Of a stretch of DNA of 64,000 nucleotides, positions 38,343 through 47,322 are shown piece by piece (position 1 is the first letter of the stretch; each line of letters opens with the position of its first letter). The notes under the pieces were generated by a model. That model was not told where the DNA came from and made no database searches. It worked only from the letters and a program-made list of their open reading frames with translations. The stretch lies in assembly GCF_901764995.1 (NCBI RefSeq), contig NZ_CABFKI010000007.1, forward strand, positions 90,259 through 154,258, read 5' to 3'. Both the position numbers and the translations under genes were made by a program. This DNA comes from Actinobacillus porcinus (GTDB taxonomy: Bacteria; Pseudomonadota; Gammaproteobacteria; Enterobacterales; Pasteurellaceae).

Positions 38343-39164
38343 ATGAGAACGGTTTTACCCTTTTTTAAGCGCGGATTGACCATTACGGTATTATGGTTAG
38401 TTTCGATGATTTTATTGCCACTCAGCTTATTGATTGCAACGGCGTTGCAGCTCAAGGGGGCGGATATTTGGGCGATTGTGACGAGCGAACGCGTCATGTC
38501 TTCGATTTTGCTGTCCTTCAAAATGTCTTTTATCGCCACGGTCGTCAATCTGATTTTCGGCTTTTTGTTGGCATGGATTTTGGTGCGTTACGATTTTTGG
38601 GGCAAAAATATGGTGAATGCCTTAATCGATCTGCCTTTCGCCTTGCCTACGGCGGTAGCGGGTATTGCTTTGGCTTCTCTTTACGCGCCAACAGGATTAA
38701 TTGGCGGCGCCTTAGAAAAAATCGGTATTCACATTGCTTATACACCAAGTGGTATCACTGTGGCTTTAATATTTGTGAGCTTACCTTTTGTTGTACGTGC
38801 CATTCAGCCTGTACTGCAAAACCTCGATCCCAGTTATGAAGAAGCCGCAAGTATTTTAGGGGCAGGCAAATTTATCACCCTAACACGTGTGATCATTCCT
38901 GCGTTGCTACCTGCTATTATCGGCGGTGCCGGGATGGGGTTTGCGCGATCCTTAGGCGAATATGGTTCCGTCATTTTTATCGCGGGCAATGTGCCGCTGG
39001 TGTCGGAAATTGCGCCGCTGATTATTATGTCAAAATTGGATTTATATGATGTGCAAGGGGCTTCTGTGGTGGCGTTGTTGATGATTTCCATTTCATTTAT
39101 TTTGATTTTCTTGATTAACGCTTTGCAATGGCAAGTAAGTAAAAAAATGACGCAGGTGAAATAA
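38343..39164 (+). CDS. cysT: Sulfate/thiosulfate ABC transporter permease CysT (CysU)
   Basis: 273 residues from the ATG at 38343; a GTG four codons upstream is in frame and neither has a clear ribosome site. About six membrane helices and the EAA loop YEEAASILGAGKFITLTRVI near residue 165. It forms the membrane channel with CysW. Family stretch LPFALPTAVAGIALASLYAP is present. Its stop shares a base with the cysW start. Confidence 0.94.
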   Translation: MRTVLPFFKRGLTITVLWLVSMILLPLSLLIATALQLKGADIWAIVTSERVMSSILLSFKMSFIATVVNLIFGFLLAWILVRYDFWGKNMVNALIDLPFALPTAVAGIALASLYAPTGLIGGALEKIGIHIAYTPSGITVALIFVSLPFVVRAIQPVLQNLDPSYEEAASILGAGKFITLTRVIIPALLPAIIGGAGMGFARSLGEYGSVIFIAGNVPLVSEIAPLIIMSKLDLYDVQGASVVALLMISISFILIFLINALQWQVSKKMTQVK

Positions 39165-39988
39165 TGAAAAACGTAAACAGTTGGCAAAAATGGACATTAA
39201 TCGGCACTGGCTTGCTCTTTTTCGCCGTGATCTTACTGGCTCCACTCATCACCGTTTTTTATTACGCCCTTGAACAAGGCATTGAGTTATTTGTTCAATC
39301 CATTAGCAACGAAGAAGCGCAAAGTGCTATTTGGTTGAGTATTAAAGTGGCGTTAATTGTGTTGCCAATCAATGTGGTTATTGGGGTGGTGATGGCTTGG
39401 ACCATTGCCTATTTTAATTTCAAAGGTAAAGCCATTTTAACCGCACTTTTAGACTTGCCTTTTTCCATTTCCCCTGTTGTGGTCGGTTTGATGTTTTTAC
39501 TGTTATTTGGTTTAGATGGTTTGATGGGGAAATGGTTAATCGAACAAGGTTTTCGTGTGGTTTTTGCTGTTCCCAGCATTGTGATTGTGACCTTATTTGT
39601 CACTTTTCCCCTTATCGTCAAATCCTTAATCCCAACCATGACGGCGCAAGGCAACAGCGAAGAACAAGCGGCGTTAATTCTTGGCGCCAGTACTTGGACA
39701 CTATTTTGGCGTGTCACTTTGCCGAAAATCAAATGGGCGTTAATTTACGGGGTGATTTTAAGTAATGCGCGCGCCATGGGTGAATTTGGTGCGGTGAGTG
39801 TCGTCTCAGGGCATATTCGCGGCTTAACCAACACCATTCCCTTGTACGTAGAAATTAGTTACAACGAATACCAATTTATCGCCGCCTTTGCCTGTGCCAG
39901 TTTGCTGGCATTGCTCGCGATTTTTACTCTCGGTTTACAAAATATTATCGGCTGGTTACAACAGCGAAAATTAAAAACTCAGCTTTAA
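39164..39988 (+). CDS. cysW: Sulfate/thiosulfate ABC transporter permease CysW
   Basis: 274 residues, six predicted membrane helices. LPFSISPVVVGLMFLLLFG near residue 100 and the EAA-type loop SEEQAALILGASTWTLFWRV near 165 match CysW, as does ARAMGEFGAVSVVSGHIRG near 200. It works with CysT, CysA and the periplasmic binding protein. Confidence 0.95.
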   Translation: MKNVNSWQKWTLIGTGLLFFAVILLAPLITVFYYALEQGIELFVQSISNEEAQSAIWLSIKVALIVLPINVVIGVVMAWTIAYFNFKGKAILTALLDLPFSISPVVVGLMFLLLFGLDGLMGKWLIEQGFRVVFAVPSIVIVTLFVTFPLIVKSLIPTMTAQGNSEEQAALILGASTWTLFWRVTLPKIKWALIYGVILSNARAMGEFGAVSVVSGHIRGLTNTIPLYVEISYNEYQFIAAFACASLLALLAIFTLGLQNIIGWLQQRKLKTQL

Positions 39989-40000
39989 TGGGGAACCCTA

Positions 40001-41077
40001 ATGTCAATTAAAATCGAAAATCTCCAAAAACATTTTGGTCATTTCCACGCCTTAAAAAATATTAATTTGCAATTTAGCCGCAATCAATTAACCGCACTTT
40101 TAGGCCCAAGCGGTTGTGGTAAAACCACCTTATTGCGCACCATTGCGGGCTTAGAGTTTGCGGATAGCGGTCGAATTTGGTTTGAAGACAAAGATGTAAC
40201 CAATTTATCCGCCAAAGATCGCGGCGTGGGGTTTGTGTTTCAACATTATGCCTTATTCCAAAATATGACGGTGTTCGACAATGTGGCATTTGGGTTGCAA
40301 GTCAAACCGCGCAAAATACGCCCAAGTGCGGAAGAAATTCGCGAAAAAGTCACCGCACTTTTGCAATTAGTGAAGCTAGAACATTTGGCACATCGTTACC
40401 CTAACCAACTTTCAGGCGGTCAGCGTCAACGCATCGCGCTCGCTCGTTCGTTGGCGGTACAGCCTAAAGTGTTATTGTTGGACGAACCCTTTGGCGCATT
40501 GGATGCACAGGTGCGCAAAGAGTTGCGCCGTTGGCTACGTGATTTGCACCAAGAACTCAACGTCACCAGTATTTTTGTGACTCACGATCAAGATGAAGCC
40601 TTAGATGTGTCCGATCGCATTGTGGTGATGAACCAAGGGCAAATTGAGCAAATTGATCATCCCAATGAAATCTATCATGCGCCACAAACCCCATTTGTCA
40701 CCCAATTTGTGGGCGATGTGAATGTGTTTCATGGGCATATTGATCAAGGGAAATTGGTGATTGGCGAATTTGCCCATAATATTGACGCTCATCCGAATGT
40801 CACCACGCCGGTGGAAAACCAATCGGCAACGGCGTATATCCGCCCCTATGAACTAACGCTTTCGCGTTCAAGCGAAAATGCCCTCGCAGTCGGTAAAATC
40901 ACGCATATTAACGCCATTGGTTTTATTGTTCGCATTGAAATCCAAAGTGCGCAAAGCGAGCAACCCATTGAAGTGATTTTAACCAAAGCCGCCTATTTGA
41001 ATGCGCAATATCAGGTGAATGAACAGATTTATTTGGTACCGGATAAATTAAATTTATTCCAGCAAATGAATATTTAA
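40001..41077 (+). CDS. cysA: Sulfate/thiosulfate ABC transporter ATP-binding protein
   Basis: 358 residues. Walker [13 protein letters not shown] near residue 35, signature [16 protein letters not shown] near 135, Walker [12 protein letters not shown] near 157, switch [12 protein letters not shown] near 194. A C-terminal TOBE-type regulatory domain follows. It energises uptake through CysTW. It ends the rightward operon; repeats follow. Confidence 0.96.
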   Translation: MSIKIENLQKHFGHFHALKNINLQFSRNQLTALLGPSGCGKTTLLRTIAGLEFADSGRIWFEDKDVTNLSAKDRGVGFVFQHYALFQNMTVFDNVAFGLQVKPRKIRPSAEEIREKVTALLQLVKLEHLAHRYPNQLSGGQRQRIALARSLAVQPKVLLLDEPFGALDAQVRKELRRWLRDLHQELNVTSIFVTHDQDEALDVSDRIVVMNQGQIEQIDHPNEIYHAPQTPFVTQFVGDVNVFHGHIDQGKLVIGEFAHNIDAHPNVTTPVENQSATAYIRPYELTLSRSSENALAVGKITHINAIGFIVRIEIQSAQSEQPIEVILTKAAYLNAQYQVNEQIYLVPDKLNLFQQMNI

Positions 41078-41088
41078 CCCTTGAATTG

Positions 41089-41163
41089 CCGAACCATAAA
41101 CCCTTTCAGCGTTTACTGCACAAGACGGACGTTTCGACAGGCTCAACGACCGTCTTGTGCAAC
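41089..41163. repeat. intergenic repeat, 'gagcttgtcgaac' family (short copy)
   Basis: CCTTTCAGCGTTTACTGCACAAGACGG...TTTCGACAGGCTCAACGACCGTCTTGTGC. The CACAAGACGG / CCGTCTTGTG arms are perfect. Matches the second half of the copy at 4601-4718. Confidence 0.7.
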
Positions 41164-41287
41164 GGCTGCATAATATCGGAAAAAACATCCCGTCTATTCG
41201 CTATTTTGCCTTATTCCCCATAATGTCCCCAAATTGTGTAATGCCCTTTTGCGAAAAGTGCGGTAAAATCAGGGGGACTTTTTTATT

Positions 41288-42202
41288 ATGGATACCAACT
41301 CTATGGCGATACGAATTCTTCCCGAAGATGAAATTAAGCAAGCGGCAAATTCATTTCAACATCCTGCACTACTCTTTGCCAATCCGAAAAACCTATATGA
41401 ACGCCGTGCGAAGCGTTTACGTGATTTAGCCAAAGATCACCCTTTTGCGGATTATCTCAATTTTGCGGCTCAAGTGGTTGATGCACAGCTTGTGGCATTA
41501 ACCGAAAATCCTTTAGCCAAACAAGACATTCAATTTGAAAGCATCCGTCCATTAGATGTGAAAAAATGGCAACGCGATGGAAAATGGCGTGAATATTTGA
41601 CCGCACTTTTGGCAGAACTTAAACCCACGGCAAATGAAACCGTACAAGCAACGATCGAATGGCTTGAAAAAGCGGCCAATGATGAACTAGAACAACTTGC
41701 GGATCACTTATTGGCTCAAGATTTTACGCAGGTAGAAAGTGATAAAGCGATCTTTATTTGGGCGGCATTGTCTGTTTATTGGTTGCAATTAGCGCAACAA
41801 TTACCACGCGGTACGCAAATTGAAAGTGCGGAAGGCTTACAATTCTGTCCGGTTTGCCATTCTGCCCCTGTGGCTAGCGTGATTCAGTTCGGTTCAAGCC
41901 AAGGATTGCGCTATGTGCATTGTTCATTGTGTGAAACGGAATGGAATATGGTGCGCGCGCAATGTACGAATTGTGGACATTCAAAAGAACTCGATTATTG
42001 GGCAATTGACGATGATAATGCGCCGGTTAAGGCGGAAAGCTGTGGAGATTGCCATAGTTATTTGAAAGTGGTTTACCAAGAAAAAGATCCTTATGTGGAA
42101 CCTGTGGCTGACGATCTTGCCAGTCTTTTCTTAGATATTGAAATGGGTGAGAAAAATCTCAGCCGTAGCGGGTTAAATCCGTTTATCTTTCCGGCAGAAT
42201 AG
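41288..42202 (+). CDS. fdhE: Formate dehydrogenase accessory protein FdhE
   Basis: 304 residues. Required for assembly of respiratory formate dehydrogenases; it binds iron through rubredoxin-like zinc ribbons. Four CxxC pairs are seen in the C-terminal half: [26 protein letters not shown] and SCGDCHSY (about residues 183-260). No formate dehydrogenase structural genes are in the window. A good candidate for the first gene of a run with ybhA, yciU and sirB2. Confidence 0.93.
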   Translation: MDTNSMAIRILPEDEIKQAANSFQHPALLFANPKNLYERRAKRLRDLAKDHPFADYLNFAAQVVDAQLVALTENPLAKQDIQFESIRPLDVKKWQRDGKWREYLTALLAELKPTANETVQATIEWLEKAANDELEQLADHLLAQDFTQVESDKAIFIWAALSVYWLQLAQQLPRGTQIESAEGLQFCPVCHSAPVASVIQFGSSQGLRYVHCSLCETEWNMVRAQCTNCGHSKELDYWAIDDDNAPVKAESCGDCHSYLKVVYQEKDPYVEPVADDLASLFLDIEMGEKNLSRSGLNPFIFPAE

Positions 42203-42211
42203 GAGACCACA

Positions 42212-43030
42212 ATGACATATCAAGTAATCGCTTTTGATTTAGACGGCACATTGCTCAACCCTGAAAATCAAATTTTGGATGCCAATAAACAAGCTATTCA
42301 GCAAGCTCGCGCTAAAGGGCTGAAAGTGGTTTTGGTGACAGGTCGTCATCATACTGCGGTTAAACCTTATTATGCGGAACTGGGGTTGGACACGCCGATT
42401 ATTTGTTGTAACGGCACCTATATTTATCATCCTGCCACCGATGAAGTTAGCCATACTAACCCACTTTCTGCGGAACAATGCCGCAAAGTGTTGGCAGTGG
42501 CAAAAAAATACGGCACGCATTTATTGATGTATAGCCGTGATGCCATGAACTACACGGAACTGAATCCGCACATGACAAAATTTTTGCAATGGGCAAATTC
42601 TTATGACGACTCTCTGCGTCCGAATATTTGTCAAGTTGCCGGCTTTGAGCCGATGATTGAAGATCCGAATGAAATTATTTGGAAATTTGTGATTAGCGCA
42701 CAGAGTCGTGAAGCCATGGAAAGTGCGGTGAAAGCATTACCTGTTTCTGAATTTAGCGCAGAATGGTCTTGGATGGATCGCGTAGATTGCTCTTCTAACG
42801 GCAATACAAAAGGGGCAAAACTCGCATTGTTGCTTAAGGAATGGGGGATTGATCTGCAAAATGTGATTGCCTTTGGAGATAACCATAATGACATCAGCAT
42901 GTTAACCACTGTAGGTTTGGGCGTGGCGATGGGTAATGCAGAAGATGAAGTGAAAGCCCAAGCAAAAGCGGTGATTGGTTCCAATGGGGAAGCCTCTATC
43001 GCACGCTATTTAACCGAGCTATTAAAATAA
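42212..43030 (+). CDS. Cof-type HAD-IIB phosphatase (YbhA-like)
   Basis: 272 residues. HAD motif I IAFDLDGTLLNPEN near residue 6, motif II VTGRHHTAVKPYYAEL near 42, motif III lysine in NTKGAKLALLL near 196 and motif IV FGDNHNDISML near 219. The ICCNGTYIYHP stretch and overall sequence are closest to E. coli YbhA, a pyridoxal-phosphate and sugar-phosphate phosphatase. Substrate not determinable. Follows fdhE by nine bases. Confidence 0.9.
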   Translation: MTYQVIAFDLDGTLLNPENQILDANKQAIQQARAKGLKVVLVTGRHHTAVKPYYAELGLDTPIICCNGTYIYHPATDEVSHTNPLSAEQCRKVLAVAKKYGTHLLMYSRDAMNYTELNPHMTKFLQWANSYDDSLRPNICQVAGFEPMIEDPNEIIWKFVISAQSREAMESAVKALPVSEFSAEWSWMDRVDCSSNGNTKGAKLALLLKEWGIDLQNVIAFGDNHNDISMLTTVGLGVAMGNAEDEVKAQAKAVIGSNGEASIARYLTELLK

Positions 43031-43051
43031 ATTTTTACCTTAGGACTTTTT

Positions 43052-43372
43052 ATGACAGAAATGAAAAAACTCGATCCCGATGCAGCTATTGATATTGCTT
43101 ATGATATTTTCCTTGAAATGGCACCTGAAAATTTAGATCCGGCGGATATTATGCTATTCAATCTACAATTTGAAGATCGCGGTGCAGTCGAATTTGTAGA
43201 AACCGCAGAAAATTGGGATGAAGAAATTGGCGTACTCATTGATCCGGATGAATATGCGGAAGTTTGGATTGGGTTAGTAAATGAAAAAGATGAAATGGAT
43301 GATATTTTTGCTAAGTTCTTGATTTCACACCGTGAAGAAGATCGTGAATATCATATTGTGTGGAAGGAATAA
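43052..43372 (+). CDS. yciU: YciU/HI1450-type putative double-stranded DNA mimic protein (DUF440)
   Basis: 106 residues, very acidic (many Asp/Glu, [33 protein letters not shown]). This is the family of H. influenzae HI1450, whose structure mimics the charge of duplex DNA and which has been reported to bind the histone-like protein HU-alpha. It would modulate HU-DNA binding. Translated just before sirB2. Confidence 0.9.
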   Translation: MTEMKKLDPDAAIDIAYDIFLEMAPENLDPADIMLFNLQFEDRGAVEFVETAENWDEEIGVLIDPDEYAEVWIGLVNEKDEMDDIFAKFLISHREEDREYHIVWKE

Positions 43373-43375
43373 TTG

Positions 43376-43723
43376 ATGACAAATTTGGTTTTATTACATA
43401 TCACCGGCGCATTTTTAAGCTTATCCTTACTCATTATTCGCGGCTTAATGCAACTCAATGGCAAAGACTGGCGCGCAGTAAAACCCCTTAAAATTCTACC
43501 GCACTTAGCGGACACTTTATTGCTTGTTAGTGGGATTGCGCTCATTTTTAGTTTTGGTTTTTCATTGCAAGCTTGGCTGATAGCCAAATTCCTGTGCTTT
43601 GTACTCTACGCTATTTTTGCCGGCAAATATTTTAGCCGTAAAACCACGCGCCCCAATGCGGTATTTTTCTTGCTCTCAATTTTGGCATTTAGTGCAGCGA
43701 TGTTATTAGGTTATCACCACTAA
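43376..43723 (+). CDS. SirB2-family inner-membrane protein
   Basis: 115 residues with four hydrophobic segments and the family pattern LLHITGAFLSLSLLIIRG at the start, then LKILPHLADTLLLVSGIAL. Named after Salmonella SirB2, first described near an invasion regulator; the molecular role is unknown. It starts three bases after the yciU stop (ATG at 43376; a TTG one codon earlier is possible), so both are probably cotranslated. Confidence 0.82.
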   Translation: MTNLVLLHITGAFLSLSLLIIRGLMQLNGKDWRAVKPLKILPHLADTLLLVSGIALIFSFGFSLQAWLIAKFLCFVLYAIFAGKYFSRKTTRPNAVFFLLSILAFSAAMLLGYHH

Positions 43724-43752
43724 AACGAGTAATATCCACCAGATATGATGTC

Positions 43753-43828
43753 ACTATAAGACAAAGATGAAATGATGATTGGTGAGCCTGTCGAACCAAT
43801 CGTTATTCAGTCTTGCGCAATCACTACA
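43753..43828. repeat. intergenic repeat, 'gagcttgtcgaac' family (divergent copy)
   Basis: GATGAAATGATGATTGGTGAGCCTGTCGAACCAATC...CAGTCTTGCGCAATC. Lies between convergent sirB2 and the ATPase gene. Confidence 0.6.
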
Positions 43829-44566
43829 TCATCCCAGCTCTCTCAATTTCCTCACCCCATAAATTTCCCGTTGCGCCAAATTAATTTTCACCTCTACCCC
43901 AAACGCCCTTGCAAGATTTTCTGCATTTAACACCGCTTGTGTTTCGCCGTGAGCAAGGATTTTACCTTTATCCAATAAAATAATTTCATCACAAAAGCGG
44001 TAGGCTAAATCTAAGTGATGAATTGCCACCACACAGGTTTTCTGCGGTGTGAGGGCTTTAAGCTGTTCCATCATATCAATTTGATAATAGGGATCTAACG
44101 GAGCAATGGGTTCATCGGCGAGCAATAATGGAGCTTGTTTGATACAGCAACGAGCCAGTTGTACTCGAGCTTTTTCGCCACCTGAAAGTTGTTGAAACGG
44201 CTTTTCAAGGAGGTGAGAGATAGAAAATTGTTCGGAAACCGACCGCACTTTTTCTTGCTCATTTTTTGTAGATGAAGTCAGTCCCAGAGCGATTACATCA
44301 TAAACGGATAAATCCCAATGAATTTGAGTATTTTGAGCAAAATAGGCAAGCTGTTCACTTTTCTGTTTAGTGGTCATTGCGGATAATTTGCCATTTCCAA
44401 GCCAAATTTCACCGCTTGCAAGCGGTAAGATCCCTGCGATACTTTTCAATAAGGTGGATTTCCCTGCACCGTTTGCCCCCATAATGCCGATAAGTTTGCC
44501 TTGAGAAATATGGCAGCTGATGTTGGATAAACCGAATGTCAGGCTGAGGTTTTCCAGTTTAATCAT
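43829..44566 (-). CDS. ABC transporter ATP-binding protein, BtuD/FecE type
   Basis: 245 residues. Walker A GANGAGKSTLLKSIAG near residue 30, signature LSGGEKARVQLARC near 128, Walker B LLLADEPIAPLD near 150, switch His in VAIHHLDLAYRF near 183. It belongs to the group that powers uptake of siderophores, heme or cobalamin. It overlaps the permease gene by eight bases and is the last gene of the receptor-binding protein-(BRO)-permease-ATPase cluster. Confidence 0.9.
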   Translation of the reverse strand: MIKLENLSLTFGLSNISCHISQGKLIGIMGANGAGKSTLLKSIAGILPLASGEIWLGNGKLSAMTTKQKSEQLAYFAQNTQIHWDLSVYDVIALGLTSSTKNEQEKVRSVSEQFSISHLLEKPFQQLSGGEKARVQLARCCIKQAPLLLADEPIAPLDPYYQIDMMEQLKALTPQKTCVVAIHHLDLAYRFCDEIILLDKGKILAHGETQAVLNAENLARAFGVEVKINLAQREIYGVRKLRELG

Positions 44567-45539
44567 TTGCCATTCTCCGTTGTTGTGTTAATAAAATCCA
44601 AATCAAAAATGGCGCGCCGATAATTGCCGTCAGCGTTCCCACATAAATATGGGAAAAGAACGGCAAATATAAAATGCAGAGATCGGCAATCAGTAAAATT
44701 AATGCCCCGATTAGACCGCTTGTAAGATAAAGCTGTGATGGGCGTTTTTTCAGGATAATGCGAGCTAAGTGCGGTGCAATTAAGCCGATAAAGCCGATGG
44801 TTCCTGTTTGGGGAATGGTTGCCCCTACTAATAAGGCAACACCCAAAGTGGTAATGAAAAAGCTACGTTTTGGATCAATCCCCATTGTGCTTGCAATTTC
44901 TTCACCAAAGGTGAGCAAATCTAGGTAACGGCGTTGTTGATAAAGACAGAACAATCCCAACAGGATAATTGGTAATGAAATCAATAAGGTATCTAATTTC
45001 GCCCACACCAACGAGCCTTGTAGCCAGCGGTAAAGTTCCGCTAACGCCCAAGGGCTTTCAGCGTTAGACAGCAACAAGGCAATCGCTGACCCCAGTAGCA
45101 TATTGACCGCCAAACCGCTTAAAATCATCATCGTTGTACCGTGATTTTTGGCGATCAAATAAACTAACAAAAAGCTCAACAACGCCCCCAGTACACCGCC
45201 TATCAGCAATAGGGTAAACGGCACAGAAAAATAGTACAGAATAAAAACACTGGCGGTCGTTGCCCCGTTTGCACTCCCCAACAAACCCGGGCTTGCCAGC
45301 GGATTTTGGAAAATGCCCTGCATGGCATTGCCTGCCAACGCCAAACTTGCCCCTGTTAGAACGGCAAGTAAAATCCGTGGCAGACGAATATCCCATAACA
45401 CAAGCGGTCGCATATCCGTCACAATTCCTTCGGCATTTTTCAACGCTGAAAAATCGTTAAGATCATACCAACTTGCTAGGCTAATAATAGCCAGAAGCAA
45501 GAGCAAAAGTGCGGTGTTAAGTCGGGTTGTTTTGTTCAT
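44559..45539 (-). CDS. FecCD/BtuC-family ABC transporter permease
   Basis: 326 residues, about ten membrane helices. Family landmarks: LPRILLAVLTGASLALAGNAMQ near residue 55, FQNPLASPGLLGSANGAT near 75, LGVALLVGATIPQTGTIGFIGLIAPHLAR near 232. It forms the channel for an iron complex or cobalamin. It begins 12 bases after the stop of the BRO-domain gene, which separates it from the binding-protein gene it should belong with. Confidence 0.92.
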   Translation of the reverse strand: MNKTTRLNTALLLLLLAIISLASWYDLNDFSALKNAEGIVTDMRPLVLWDIRLPRILLAVLTGASLALAGNAMQGIFQNPLASPGLLGSANGATTASVFILYYFSVPFTLLLIGGVLGALLSFLLVYLIAKNHGTTMMILSGLAVNMLLGSAIALLLSNAESPWALAELYRWLQGSLVWAKLDTLLISLPIILLGLFCLYQQRRYLDLLTFGEEIASTMGIDPKRSFFITTLGVALLVGATIPQTGTIGFIGLIAPHLARIILKKRPSQLYLTSGLIGALILLIADLCILYLPFFSHIYVGTLTAIIGAPFLIWILLTQQRRMAND

Positions 45540-45551
45540 TGTTTCGTCTAA

Positions 45552-46400
45552 TTATTTTGATCGTTCTTTAGCCACTTCTTCAATAAGCTGAGAAAAAGAG
45601 ATCGCATTTTTCGGGGTAATCACGGGCTGACCCGTTTTGCTTTCAATCGCTTTTCGCGTATCGCCGGCAATACTTCCGCCTTCTTGAGCAATCTTTTTAT
45701 TTTCTTCTAATCCTTGAGGGTTGGCAATCTGTGTTAGCTCGGTGGTGGTTGCTTCCGCCAACATATTTAGTACCAATTCAAGGGTGGACATATTGTCGCG
45801 TAAATTTTCTTTTTTCAACCCTTTGAAATCCTTATATTCTCTGGTTGTCATTCCGCTCCACGCTTTCGAGATTTCATTGGTCAAAATCGCAAATTCCCGT
45901 CCTTCTTTCACGCCGTGATCCAGCCAAGTATCCGTTAGCTCTTTTCGCACTTGAATAGCTTGTAATCGTTGGTTGATCCATTCTCTTGTATAACCTTTTT
46001 TCAAATAGGTTTCTAAGGCGCGATCAATGGTTAATTCCGGGTCGATAATTTCATCAATCCGTTCTTTTCCAACCTGTGCCAACCACAATTTAAACGGCTC
46101 AGCTTTCGGGCTTGGTATAGATTGAATGATACGGAAAATGCCTTGCATATCAGTCGCATCGGTCTTATACATTTTCCCATCAGAAGACTTAAATTTCAGT
46201 TGTACGATTTTTTCGTACAACTCATTTGCCCCCTCTTCTACTTGCAATTTGCGTTTTAGATCGCTCCAATAACGTCTCGGATTGGCACTTTCGGTTAATA
46301 CCGCAACCACATCAACAACACTAAAATACCACTCTTCTTGCTCGCTATCCCATAGGGAACGAATTTGATTTCCTTCAAATAATTTAATTGCATTGCTCAT
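45552..46400 (-). CDS. BRO-N domain (phage antirepressor-like) protein inserted in an uptake operon
   Basis: 282 residues. The N-terminal BRO domain is about residues 5-110 (EEWYFSVVDVVAVLTESANPRRYW, GIFRIIQSIPSPKAEPFKLWLA). The C-terminal half resembles the DinD/BRO-associated region (EYKDFKGLKKENLRDNMSTLEL, TRKAIESKTGQPVITPKNA). BRO proteins occur in phages and as chromosomal strays and bind DNA. It carries its own upstream palindrome and interrupts a transporter operon. Function in the host unknown. Confidence 0.85.
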   Translation of the reverse strand: MSNAIKLFEGNQIRSLWDSEQEEWYFSVVDVVAVLTESANPRRYWSDLKRKLQVEEGANELYEKIVQLKFKSSDGKMYKTDATDMQGIFRIIQSIPSPKAEPFKLWLAQVGKERIDEIIDPELTIDRALETYLKKGYTREWINQRLQAIQVRKELTDTWLDHGVKEGREFAILTNEISKAWSGMTTREYKDFKGLKKENLRDNMSTLELVLNMLAEATTTELTQIANPQGLEENKKIAQEGGSIAGDTRKAIESKTGQPVITPKNAISFSQLIEEVAKERSK

Positions 46401-46419
46401 TGTTATTCCTTAACCAAGA

Positions 46420-46468
46420 TACTGTATGCAACATCATATCAAATTTCAAATACAGTACAATACTGTAT
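46420..46468 (-). promoter_or_regulatory. TACTGTAT operator sites before the BRO gene
   Basis: ATACAGTA-CAA-TACTGTAT (46450-46468) is a perfect palindrome; a third copy of TACTGTAT is at 46420-46427, nearer the start codon. They lie in the 97-base gap before the BRO gene and are likely operators, probably for autoregulation. Confidence 0.7.
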
Positions 46469-46497
46469 AAGAAGAAATTTTACTTCCAATAAATTAC

Positions 46498-47286
46498 TTA
46501 CTTTAATTGCTTATAAATCAATTCTGCCCCCATCCATACACCATGATCAAAACAATAGGTATATTTCATTGGAAGCGTAAAGTGCGGTCGATTTTGGAAA
46601 ACATTTTGCAAAAGTGGGTGTGAAAGTAACTCTGCTTGTTCGTTGTAGCCTTGTTTATCTGTCAAAGAAATTAAAATGTTCGGTTGGCTTAATACCACTT
46701 TTTCGAGCGAAAAATTTTGTGGGGTTAAAGCGGTTTTTAATGGCGTTAAACCTAAAAGTTGCAATAAGGCTTGGTAGTTCGGTTGTTGTGTATCGACCAC
46801 GCCTGTATCCGACAAAATCAGTGTATCGGTAAGCGGTTGATTTAGCTTCACATTTTGCGATTTTAATTGGGTTATCAGTTGCTCTGCTTTGGCTTGATTA
46901 TCGGTCAATTTCCCTAGTTGTAAAATCAATTCAAAAAGCTGTTCGGGTGTTTGTGGGCTGTCGTTAATCGGCAGAATTTTTACGCCAAGCTGTTTGAGTT
47001 CTGCGATCAGTTGCGGATAAAAAAGCTCGTTAATCAACATTGTTTTGTCTAAATAAGGCAGTAATTGGCTGAGTTGTGGTTCGAGCGTAGGCTTATCCTG
47101 ATTGACTTTATCCAACATCATCAACGGATTTTTTGAATAAGGCGACATTGCCGAAATTTGTTCGGGGCGTGCGATTTCAGCCAGTAGGCGGTCGCTACAA
47201 AGCGTGAGCGAAACAAACTGTTCTTGCGCAAGAGCCGTTGTAAACGGCAAGAAAAGTGCGGTTAAAAATGTCAGCGTTTTTTTCAT
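46498..47286 (-). CDS. Periplasmic substrate-binding protein, BtuF/FecB type
   Basis: 262 residues with a signal peptide (about 1-20, ending ALA). The fold of cluster-A binding proteins shows in LTLCSDRLLAEIARPEQISAMS near residue 27, LPYLDKTMLINELFYPQLIAELKQLG near 85 and the C-terminal HGVWMGAELIY. Candidate ligands are cobalamin/corrinoid, heme or a ferric chelate. It follows the TonB-dependent receptor gene by 36 bases, with a palindrome in between. Confidence 0.87.
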   Translation of the reverse strand: MKKTLTFLTALFLPFTTALAQEQFVSLTLCSDRLLAEIARPEQISAMSPYSKNPLMMLDKVNQDKPTLEPQLSQLLPYLDKTMLINELFYPQLIAELKQLGVKILPINDSPQTPEQLFELILQLGKLTDNQAKAEQLITQLKSQNVKLNQPLTDTLILSDTGVVDTQQPNYQALLQLLGLTPLKTALTPQNFSLEKVVLSQPNILISLTDKQGYNEQAELLSHPLLQNVFQNRPHFTLPMKYTYCFDHGVWMGAELIYKQLK

Positions 47287-47288
47287 AA

Positions 47289-47313
47289 AATGTAGGGGCT
47301 AATCATATTAGCC
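47289..47313. repeat. GTAGGGGCTAAT palindrome between receptor and binding-protein genes
   Basis: GTAGGGGCTAATCATATTAGCCCC, a 9-bp stem; same family as the element at 34655. Confidence 0.6.
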
Positions 47314-47322
47314 CCATTAATG

